This document shows positions 1 to 4,931 of a stretch of 5,533 nt of DNA, in pieces. Numbering within the stretch: position 1 is the stretch's first letter; each line of letters starts with the position of its first letter. Source of the DNA: Ruminococcaceae bacterium UBA5408 (GTDB taxonomy: Bacteria > Bacillota > Clostridia > Oscillospirales > Acutalibacteraceae). Where the stretch lies: the NCBI GenBank assembly GCA_002407645.1, contig DHNU01000018.1, positions 613 to 6,145 of the forward strand, written 5' to 3'. The notes beneath the pieces were generated by a model. It did no database searches, was not told the DNA's origin, and saw only the letters and a program-made list of their open reading frames with translations. Both the position numbers and the translations under genes were made by a program.

Positions 1-45
1 TATAATAAGCGGGTTAAAATTTTGGGTGTTTTGGATCTTATATAA
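1..45 (+). CDS. Possible C-terminal tail of an upstream gene (partial)
   Basis: Reading from base 1 there are 14 open codons (YNKRVKILGVLDLI) ending in TAA at 43-45. The stretch would fit the last residues of a protein whose body lies left of the window, but 14 codons in AT-rich DNA can stay open by chance and no family can be recognised. The 119 bases between this stop and the next gene would be the intergenic region. Confidence 0.25.
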   Translation, partial: YNKRVKILGVLDLI

Positions 46-112
46 TGTAATTATAAATTATCATATTTTTAATGCCTAACATATTTGGATAAATTATTTA
101 TATTATGCAGAA

Positions 113-118
113 TATAAT
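113..118 (+). promoter_or_regulatory. Candidate -10 box (TATAAT) for the membrane protein gene
   Basis: A perfect TATAAT sits 46 bases before the ATG at 165, which would give a leader of about 40 bases. No convincing -35 box lies at 16-18 bases. The best TTG-type hexamer, TTGGAT at 85-90, is 22 bases away. In AT-rich DNA such a hexamer is weak evidence. Confidence 0.3.
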
Positions 119-164
119 AGTATTGTTCTTAATTTTAGCAAAATGGAACATATGGAGATAAAAT

Positions 165-1178
165 ATGGCAGAATCAATAAAAAAGAATCTTTTTGTTATA
201 ATTACCTTAGGACTTTCTATAGGTATACTTTTATACTTTTTATACACAACAGATGGAATAACAGCTATGGGCGAAATCATATTAACGCTTAAATTACAAT
301 GGCTTTTAATTGCAGTAGGAGCGGCAGTCCTTTGCTGGATTTCCGAGGGATTTGCATTAAACCTACTTTGTATTCACTTATATCCGGAGTGGAGATATCG
401 GAAATCATTTTTTGTAGGTATGATTGGGCTTTTGTATAACGCGATAACTCCGTTTTCAACCGGGGGTCAGCCTATGCAAATTTACACTATGCGTAAAATG
501 GGTATGGATACCGGTAAGGCAGGTTCGATTATTGCGGTTAAAACAATAACTTACCAAGTTGTTATGGTCTTATATTCACTTGTTTTAGTGGCCGCAAAAC
601 TTCGCTTTTTTCAAACTTCTGTAAGCAATTTTTCTTTTGTAACTATTATAGGTCTTGTTACAAACGGTACTTTTATTGCACTTGTTATACTGTTTATGAT
701 AAGTGAAACTACAACGGATAAAATAGTTTATTCCGTTATTCACTTTTTAAATAAAATTAAACTTTGCAGACATCCTGAGGAACGTTATGAGAAAATTCAC
801 AGCCAACTGGAAATATTTCATGACGCTTCAAAACTAATGGGAAATTCGTTTAAACTGTATGTTAATGTTATTGCTGTTACAATAGTACAAATTACTTTAA
901 ATAGTCTAATTCCTTATTTTATTTACCGTAGCTTTAATATGAATACAGCGTCTATTACAACGATGGTTGCGGCTCAGGTATTCGTAACCATGGTAAGTGC
1001 ATTTGTGCCTTTACCGGGCGCTTCAGGCGGTGCAGAAGGCAGCTTTTACATCTTCTTCGGTATGTTTTTCAAATCGGCAATTATACCGGCAATACTCATA
1101 TGGAGAATAATAACGTATTATGCAAATATTTTAGTCGGTGGCATTTATGCATATAAAGGCAGAAAATACTATAACTAA
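165..1178 (+). CDS. UPF0104/YbhN flippase-like integral membrane protein (LPG synthase TM-domain family)
   Basis: This 337-aa, very hydrophobic protein has about seven to eight membrane segments (roughly residues 9-28, 46-68, 82-94, 125-146, 158-179, 230-256, 266-285 and 303-328). The family is recognised from two conserved glycine/proline motifs, TPFSTGGQP at residues 95-103 and PLPGASGGAEG at 282-292, and from a late W-R-I/Y-Y segment near 313-319. It corresponds to the transmembrane domain of MprF-type lysylphosphatidylglycerol synthases (PF03706), but there is no C-terminal aminoacyl-transferase domain, so it is the stand-alone form. Stand-alone members are annotated as flippase-like and often accompany glycosyltransferases; the substrate cannot be told here. 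The ATG at 165 has GGAG at 154-157 with a 7-base spacer. The gene is AT-rich and ends just before a shared terminator, convergent with hcp. Confidence 0.9.
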   Translation: MAESIKKNLFVIITLGLSIGILLYFLYTTDGITAMGEIILTLKLQWLLIAVGAAVLCWISEGFALNLLCIHLYPEWRYRKSFFVGMIGLLYNAITPFSTGGQPMQIYTMRKMGMDTGKAGSIIAVKTITYQVVMVLYSLVLVAAKLRFFQTSVSNFSFVTIIGLVTNGTFIALVILFMISETTTDKIVYSVIHFLNKIKLCRHPEERYEKIHSQLEIFHDASKLMGNSFKLYVNVIAVTIVQITLNSLIPYFIYRSFNMNTASITTMVAAQVFVTMVSAFVPLPGASGGAEGSFYIFFGMFFKSAIIPAILIWRIITYYANILVGGIYAYKGRKYYN

Positions 1179-1189
1179 TATTGTTAAAC

Positions 1190-1228
1190 AAAAAGGGCAT
1201 GAACTCAGTAAGAGTTCATGCCCTTTTT
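1190..1228. terminator. Bidirectional rho-independent terminator
   Basis: A perfect 17-bp inverted repeat has its left arm at 1190-1206, a loop AGTAA at 1207-1211 and its right arm at 1212-1228. The stem has a GC-containing centre (GGGCATGAACTC) flanked by A5 on the left and T5 on the right, so a U-tract follows the hairpin on either strand. It lies 11 bases after the membrane protein stop and 32 bases after the hcp stop on the other strand, so one element serves both convergent genes. Confidence 0.93.
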
Positions 1229-1260
1229 AATTGTTTTTAAAGTCCCAAATGTTCGCAATA

Positions 1261-2892
1261 TCAGTCATTCATAAACAGTTTGATGTCGTCGTCAACTGTT
1301 CCGACACCTGCGATTCCGAATTTTTCAATCAGAACCTTGGCCACATTGGGGGAGAGGAAACCGGGAAGCGTGGGACCGAGGTGGATATTCTTCACGCCAA
1401 GATACAGCAGTGCCAAAAGCACAATGACTGCCTTTTGTTCGTACCAAGCGATATTGAAGACAATCGGCAGCTTGTTGATATCGTCAAGGCCGAACACTTC
1501 CTTAAGCTTAAGTGCGATGAGAGCAAGCGAATAGGAATCGTTGCACTGACCGGCGTCAAGGACTCTCGGGATTCCGCCGATATCGCCTAAGTTCAGCTTA
1601 TTATAGCGATACTTAGCACATCCGGCAGTGAGAATCACCGTATCCTTAGGGAGCTTCTTGGCAAATTCGGTGTAATATTCTCTGGACTTCATGCGCCCGT
1701 CGCAGCCGGCCATAACAAAGAACTTTTTGATTGCACCGGATTTGACGGCATCGACGATTTTGTCTGCCAAAGCAAATACCTGATTATGAGCAAATCCGCC
1801 GACAATGCTGCCGGTCTCAATTTCATCGGGTGCGGGAAGAGTTTTGGCAAGTGCGATAATTTCAGAAAAATCCTTTTTGCCGTTCTTGTCTGATTCAATG
1901 TGACGACAGCCGGGATAACCGGTGGAACCCGTTGTAAAGATTCTGCCTTTGACCTCCTCGCTTCTTGGCGGGACGATGCAGTTGGTTGTAAACAGAACGG
2001 GGCCATGGAAGGATGCAAATTCTTCAAGCTGCTTCCACCATGCATTGCCATAGTTTCCAACAAAATTCTCATATTTCTTAAAAACGGGGTAATAGTGGGC
2101 GGGCAGCATCTCGCTGTGGGTATATACATCTACGCCGGTGCCTTTTGTCTGTTCCAATAGTTGTTCCAAATCGGTAAGGTCATGGCCGGAAATCAGAATT
2201 GCGGGATTTTTTCTGACGCCGATATTGACTTTGGTAATTTCAGGATTACCGAACCGCGATGTGTTTGCCTCATCCAAAAGAGCCATTGCCTTTACACCGT
2301 ATTCGCCTGTTTTCAGCGTCAACGCGACCAAATCGTCAGCGGTGAGGGAGTCATCCAGTGTTGCCGCCAGTGCCTCGTAGAGAAAGGCATTGATTGTCAA
2401 ATCTTCTTTTCCAATGTTTTTTGCGTGCTCGGTGTAGGCCGCCATACCCTTAAGGCCGTATGTAATCATCTCGCGAAGAGACCGTACGTCCTCATCTGCA
2501 GTTGACAGCACCCCGACGGAATCGGCTTTTTCAAGCATCGACGCTCTGGAACTTACTCTGAATTTTGCCGCGTCGTGTAAATCTTCGCAAGCAGCGGAAT
2601 TCCTAAGTTCATCTCTAATGGCAATCATTTTTTTAATCTGCTTTTCAATCAAGTCAGCATCGAAATTCGCGTTGGTGATTGTCATGAACAGGCTGCTTAA
2701 TACCTCATAGTTTGTTTCGCCGAGGCTTTTGACATCAATTTCCCCTTTGACTACGATTTCGGAAATGCCCTTCAGCGTGTAGATTAGAAGGTCCTGCAGC
2801 TTTGCAACCTCCTCGGATTTTCCGCACACGCCGCGCATTGTGCAGCCCTTGCCGCCCGCGGTTTCCTGACATTGATAACAAAACATACTCAT
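1261..2892 (-). CDS. hcp: Hybrid cluster protein (hydroxylamine reductase), class I
   Basis: The 543-aa protein is a cytoplasmic Fe-S/oxo enzyme. It was first known as hydroxylamine reductase (NH2OH to NH3) and was later linked to nitric oxide reduction and protein S-nitrosylation. The N-terminal cluster motif is C5-x2-C8-x8-C17-x5-C23, the class I spacing of anaerobes. All hybrid-cluster ligands known from Desulfovibrio Hcp can be placed: H237 (SGHDL), E261 (HSEML), C305 (TTNC), C397 (MAGCDGR, the persulfide cysteine), C425 (TAGCAKY), C450 (AGQCND), E485 and K487 (WYEQK). The full length and intact ligand set argue for an active enzyme. I chose the start at 2892 because AGGAGG (2900-2905) is 7 bases upstream; an upstream in-frame ATG at 2916 precedes that site, and an ATG at 2886 is too far from it. 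It is the second gene of an operon, 69 bases after the Fe-S protein gene. Confidence 0.97.
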   Translation of the reverse strand: MSMFCYQCQETAGGKGCTMRGVCGKSEEVAKLQDLLIYTLKGISEIVVKGEIDVKSLGETNYEVLSSLFMTITNANFDADLIEKQIKKMIAIRDELRNSAACEDLHDAAKFRVSSRASMLEKADSVGVLSTADEDVRSLREMITYGLKGMAAYTEHAKNIGKEDLTINAFLYEALAATLDDSLTADDLVALTLKTGEYGVKAMALLDEANTSRFGNPEITKVNIGVRKNPAILISGHDLTDLEQLLEQTKGTGVDVYTHSEMLPAHYYPVFKKYENFVGNYGNAWWKQLEEFASFHGPVLFTTNCIVPPRSEEVKGRIFTTGSTGYPGCRHIESDKNGKKDFSEIIALAKTLPAPDEIETGSIVGGFAHNQVFALADKIVDAVKSGAIKKFFVMAGCDGRMKSREYYTEFAKKLPKDTVILTAGCAKYRYNKLNLGDIGGIPRVLDAGQCNDSYSLALIALKLKEVFGLDDINKLPIVFNIAWYEQKAVIVLLALLYLGVKNIHLGPTLPGFLSPNVAKVLIEKFGIAGVGTVDDDIKLFMND

Positions 2893-2899
2893 CGTATTT

Positions 2900-2905
2900 C
2901 CTCCT
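2900..2905 (-). promoter_or_regulatory. Ribosome binding site that fixes the hcp start
   Basis: AGGAGG on the minus strand, 7 bases before the ATG at 2892. It lies downstream of the longer-ORF ATG at 2916, so the eight extra N-terminal codons are unlikely to be translated. The resulting protein starts MSMFCYQC, matching the usual short N-terminus of the Hcp family. Confidence 0.85.
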
Positions 2906-2961
2906 TTAATATTCAATCTTCAATAGGTTAGAATTAATCTTTACAATTATGATACTCTCTG

Positions 2962-3672
2962 TCAATCAAGGATTTTACCGTCGGTTGAAATCGTTACTAC
3001 TTGCCATGGAATCATTTTGCCGCTGTTTTGAAGCGCCCTTTTTACGGCATTTTCAATTCCACCGCAGCATGGGACTTCCATTCTGACGACTGTAACACTT
3101 TTAATGTTGTTGTTTTTAATAATTTCTGTCAGCTTATCGCTGTAATCGCCTTCGTCAAGCTTTGGGCAGCCAATCAAGGTTATTTTGTTTTTGATAAACC
3201 TGTTGTGAAAATCGCCGTAAGCATAGGCTGTACAATCGGCGGCGATTAAAAGGTTGGCATCCGCAAAATACGGAGCGTTAACAGATGCAAGCTTGATTTG
3301 AACAGGCCACTGTGACAACTGGCTTCTGTTTTCGCCGGTATTAGGCTTAGCGGCATCACATTCACACTCGTTTTCCCGATGGATGATATTAGACTGTGTG
3401 CCCGGGCATCCGCAGGCAAGAGTTTCTCCCTGCTTAATTAGCTTGCTTTTCTTTACGGCGGCTTCGTCGTATTTTTTCGCTTCGCGTTCCTCAAAGCTGA
3501 TAGCTCCTGTCGGACAGGTTGGGAGGCAGTCGCCGAGACCGTCACAATAATCGTCTCGGAGAAGCTTTGCCTTTCCGTTTACCATTCCGATTGCCCCTTC
3601 GTGGCAGGCCTTCGCGCACATCCCACAGCCGTTACATTTCTCTTCATCAATTCTGATAATTTTTCGAATCAT
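2962..3672 (-). CDS. Ferredoxin-like 4Fe-4S protein of the hcp operon, probable electron donor to Hcp
   Basis: The 236-aa protein has an N-terminal two-cluster ferredoxin domain. Motif one is complete, C13-x2-C16-x2-C19-x3-C23. Motif two is C43-x5-C49-x3-C53-P, so the position expected for its second cysteine is Leu46. Following the usual ferredoxin crossover, C13, C16, C19 and C53 would bind one cluster, and C43, C49 and C23 would be left for the other, which could be [3Fe-4S] or use a non-cysteine ligand. A linker carries ACGCPG (C87, C89) and C103/C105. The C-terminal domain (about 125-236) holds C147 (AADC), C169 (IGCPK) and C202/C203 (VPCCGG). There is no signal peptide. The ATG at 3672 has AAGAGG (3683-3688) 10 bases upstream. 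It is first in the operon with hcp, and Fe-S proteins of this type beside hcp are common in anaerobes. The electron-donor role is inferred from this context; the C-terminal domain's function is unknown. Confidence 0.85.
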   Translation of the reverse strand: MIRKIIRIDEEKCNGCGMCAKACHEGAIGMVNGKAKLLRDDYCDGLGDCLPTCPTGAISFEEREAKKYDEAAVKKSKLIKQGETLACGCPGTQSNIIHRENECECDAAKPNTGENRSQLSQWPVQIKLASVNAPYFADANLLIAADCTAYAYGDFHNRFIKNKITLIGCPKLDEGDYSDKLTEIIKNNNIKSVTVVRMEVPCCGGIENAVKRALQNSGKMIPWQVVTISTDGKILD

Positions 3673-3758
3673 ATTCCGTTTACCTCTTTTCTGAGTGATT
3701 TCTTCAAGTTATTATTTACTTTATGCTTTGAGTTTACTATTCTTAAATTAATAAGTCT

Positions 3759-3772
3759 GTTGGAATTACAAC
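3759..3772. promoter_or_regulatory. Imperfect 14-bp palindrome in the divergent hcp-operon intergenic region (possible operator)
   Basis: GTTGGAATTACAAC reads GTTGTAATTCCAAC on the other strand, so all but one of the seven base pairs match. It lies in the 113-base gap between the Fe-S protein gene and the chimeric ORF, where a Crp/Fnr-type regulator would bind. It does not match any Crp/Fnr-type consensus I can state with certainty, and it sits very close to the ribosome binding site of the plus-strand ORF. I could not find a convincing -35/-10 pair for either direction in this gap. Confidence 0.22.
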
Positions 3773-3785
3773 GAAAGAGGTCTTT

Positions 3786-4202
3786 ATGAAAAATTATTTG
3801 GATTTACTGAAAACAGTACGATTATTTAAGGGCATTGAAGAGGCTGATCTTTTGGAAACCACAATCGATAAAATTGCTTCGCTTGCCAAAGAGAGTACCG
3901 ATCCCTGTCAAATCAACAGCACCTGCGCCGTTTTCGCCCAGACGGAAGTAATCTCTCTCCTTGCTCAAAAGAAAAGTCGGAGCGATATCCTTGCCGGTAT
4001 GCACATAGCCATGGCAAACCGTATTGCCAAAATGGCGCGCAAATATAAATCGGACGGCGACGTACTTATGACAGGGGGCGGCGCAGAAAATGATGCGCTG
4101 CGGCTGGCACTGGAGGATGAGTTGATGTGCGACATTTATAAAGCGAATTATTCGCAGTTTAACGGCGCAATCGGAGCTGCTTTAATCGGTATGACAAAAT
4201 AA
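3786..4202 (+). CDS. Chimeric ORF: Crp/Fnr-like N-terminus joined to the C-terminal part of a BadF/BcrA (HgdC-type) ATPase; probably a gene remnant
   Basis: The 138-aa ORF has two unlike parts. Residues 1-22 (LLKTVRLFKGIEEADL) look like the opening helix of a Crp/Fnr regulator, the family that usually sits divergently beside hcp. From about residue 24 the sequence follows the C-terminal part of a BadF/BadG/BcrA/BcrD ATPase, the activator of 2-hydroxyacyl-CoA dehydratases: STDPCQINSTCAVFA (37-51), EVISLL, DILAGMH, the second nucleotide-binding motif MTGGGAEN (95-102), and the closing NGAIGAALIG. C47 corresponds to one of the two cysteines that bind the [4Fe-4S] cluster at the HgdC dimer interface. 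The other cysteine, the first phosphate loop and about half the fold are missing, as are the DNA-binding and effector domains of the regulator. ATPase activity is therefore not expected. GAGG at 3777-3780 is 5 bases before the ATG, so the ORF could still be translated. Confidence 0.75.
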   Translation: MKNYLDLLKTVRLFKGIEEADLLETTIDKIASLAKESTDPCQINSTCAVFAQTEVISLLAQKKSRSDILAGMHIAMANRIAKMARKYKSDGDVLMTGGGAENDALRLALEDELMCDIYKANYSQFNGAIGAALIGMTK

Positions 4203-4203
4203 A

Positions 4204-4451
4204 AAACGGGCAGAACGCCTTGACACGCTTCTGTACGAAATTAAAATGCCGCCGACATCCAAAATTTGGCGGCGGTAATACATAAATATTTGAGTTTACA
4301 GGAACTTGACCGTAAGCCCATAAAAGAGCAATAGACCACATATCACATTGAAATTGATGAACTTACCGTTACTTACGGAAAGCGCAGTCAGAATGTGAAA
4401 GTGGTCTATCGTTTCGTCGAGCAGGTCAGCCGAGAACTTGATTTGCAATAA
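4204..4451 (+). pseudogene. Decayed C-terminal remnant of a large serine recombinase (DUF4368-type tail)
   Basis: Three fragments in order resemble the C-terminal coiled-coil and tail of large serine recombinases of mobile elements. 4204-4248 reads KRAERLDTLLYEIKM, like the helical stretch before a typical LYED motif. After a frame change, 4248-4334 reads VIHKYLSLQELDRKPIKEQ and then TAG, like the family's 'KYTDLQELT' segment. In the same frame after the stop, 4335-4451 includes GKRSQNVKVVYRFVEQ, like the closing 'K..Q.V.IYYRFVG' strand, and ends at TAA 4449-4451. The catalytic resolvase domain and zinc ribbon are absent, and some residues between the first two pieces are missing. It begins directly after the stop of the chimeric ORF. 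The family call rests on recalled motifs only. Confidence 0.6.
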
Positions 4452-4542
4452 AAATCGACCGATTTACGGATCTTAAGTATTTTTATCACGATATTTCCGA
4501 ATTACATATGCTCTTAAGTAATTTTTGAAATGTAGTTAAGAA
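4452..4542. other. Short non-coding stretch after the AgrD-like gene and recombinase remnant
   Basis: These 91 AT-rich bases hold two near copies of TCTTAAGTA followed by a T-run (4471-4485 and 4512-4526, 41 bases apart). A short inverted repeat AAATCG-AC-CGATTT (4452-4465) has only a 2-base gap. Neither forms a convincing terminator hairpin for the minus-strand peptide gene, so the 3' end of that transcript is not defined. Confidence 0.3.
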
Positions 4543-4677
4543 TTATTTGCGTAATTTTTTAGGTGTTTTTGGTTGATAGTGAGGACCCCAGCATGGTGTC
4601 TGAGCAGCTGCATTAGCTGCGGTATTAAATACCTTTGCACATGCTCTTGTAACTGATTTCTTAAATGTCTTTTTCAT
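4543..4677 (-). CDS. agrD: AgrD-like cyclic (thio)lactone autoinducer peptide precursor
   Basis: A 44-aa ORF starts at the ATG at 4677 with AGGAGG (4688-4693) 10 bases upstream and ends TAA at 4543-4545. It has the three-part layout of AgrD precursors: a cationic amphipathic leader (residues 1-25, MKKTFKKSVTRACAKVF then an Ala/Asn-rich stretch), a core with one cysteine (TPCWGPHY, C29), and a tail QPKTPKKLRK that matches the clostridial 'QPxxPxxL' signature. In this family the membrane protease AgrB cuts after the core and joins the C29 thiol to the new C-terminus, giving a thiolactone. By comparison with other clostridial precursors the ring would be CWGPH or CWGPHY. The tail is strongly basic, whereas many AgrD tails are acidic. 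The gene is divergent from a LytTR response regulator and carries a LytTR-type operator upstream, supporting autoinduction. No agrB is visible nearby. Confidence 0.8.
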   Translation of the reverse strand: MKKTFKKSVTRACAKVFNTAANAAAQTPCWGPHYQPKTPKKLRK

Positions 4678-4708
4678 AATACTTCAACCTCCTAAATTTT
4701 ATTTTATA

Positions 4709-4714
4709 ATTATA
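4709..4714 (-). promoter_or_regulatory. Candidate -10 box (TATAAT) of the AgrD-like gene
   Basis: TATAAT on the minus strand, 31 bases before the ATG at 4677, would place transcription start near 4702 and leave the AGGAGG site in a short leader. No good -35 hexamer lies at 17 bases (CATTTT at 4737-4732). TTTACA (4734-4729) is only 14 bases away and TTGCAT (4740-4735) is 20 bases away. A poor -35 with a good -10 is what is expected of a promoter that needs an activator such as AgrA. Confidence 0.5.
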
Positions 4715-4735
4715 ATAGACCATTTTAATGTAAAA

Positions 4736-4751
4736 TGCAACAAAAGTTGCA
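4736..4751. repeat. Inverted repeat TGCAAC-AAAA-GTTGCA
   Basis: Perfect 6-bp arms (4736-4741 and 4746-4751) with a 4-base centre, lying between the LytTR-type direct repeat and the -10 box of the AgrD-like gene. It covers the place where the -35 region would be and its right end touches the proximal direct repeat. It could be a second binding site or chance; it lacks a T-tract, so it is not a terminator. Confidence 0.4.
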
Positions 4752-4780
4752 CGAAATGTCGATTTTCATGCACGAAATGA
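4751..4780 (-). promoter_or_regulatory. LytTR/AgrA-type operator: two 9-bp direct repeats with a 12-bp spacer
   Basis: On the minus strand the elements are TCATTTCGT (4780-4772) and ACATTTCGT (4759-4751), separated by exactly 12 bp, a 21-bp period that puts both on the same DNA face. Each fits the LytTR consensus [TA][AC][CA]GTTN[AG][TG] at 8 of 9 positions, deviating only by T for G at position 4. The identity extends to 11 bases (TGCACGAAATG on the plus strand at 4748-4758 and 4769-4779). With a start near 4702 the elements centre near -53 and -74, a typical activator position. The site lies between the peptide gene and the response regulator gene, so it could serve either or both promoters. 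Confidence 0.65.
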
Positions 4781-4810
4781 CGAAAATGTTAAATAAATAT
4801 CAAATTAGTA

Positions 4811-4838
4811 TTGATTTTTGATAATTATTTATTATAAT
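4811..4838 (+). promoter_or_regulatory. Candidate promoter of the LytTR response regulator gene
   Basis: TTGATT (4811-4816), a 16-base spacer and TATAAT (4833-4838) form a reasonable sigma-A-type promoter, with a start near 4845 and a leader of about 87 bases before the GTG at 4932. The surrounding 4790-4890 stretch is extremely AT-rich, so chance matches are likely. A competing TTGTGA-17-TATAAT at 4900-4928 would start transcription at the GTG itself. Confidence 0.4.
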
Positions 4839-4931
4839 TATATATATTAATATTAATATTTTAAATTCTTAAAATTAAAAAATTCACGAATTATTGATTT
4901 TGTGAGAAAGTGTGATATAGGATATAATGCT

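Noticed and set aside
98..280. Minus-strand ORF of 60 codons over the start of the membrane protein gene
   Set aside because: It overlaps a well-supported gene with its own ribosome site, is low in complexity and has no recognisable feature.
1231..1590. Plus-strand ORF of 119 codons opposite hcp
   Set aside because: It is antisense to the 3' end of hcp, where every Hcp ligand motif is present in the other strand; no ribosome site or family likeness is seen. Other open frames over hcp and the Fe-S gene are shadows for the same reason.
2892..2916. Longer hcp start at 2916
   Set aside because: The strong AGGAGG at 2900-2905 lies inside this extension and serves the ATG at 2892. The extra eight residues are not typical of the family.
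4248..4275. GC-rich inverted repeat GCCGCC...GGCGGC after the chimeric ORF, terminator-like
   Set aside because: The 6-bp stem has a 14-base loop and no T-run follows on either strand. The bases fit within the translated recombinase remnant, so coding remains explain them better.
4159..4341. Minus-strand ORF of 60 codons over the recombinase remnant
   Set aside because: It has no ribosome site or protein likeness, and the plus strand gives recognisable recombinase-like fragments.
4451..4767. AAAATCGAC at 4451-4459 and its inverse GTCGATTTT at 4758-4766 as possible element ends around the peptide gene
   Set aside because: The match is only 9 bases at a distance of about 300, no transposase gene lies between them, and the right copy sits in the spacer of the LytTR-type operator. 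Chance is the simpler explanation.
4821..4860. Repeated ATAATTAT and AATATT palindromes in the AT-rich leader
   Set aside because: This is low-complexity A/T sequence where such palindromes arise by chance; no length or spacing suggests an origin or binding array.
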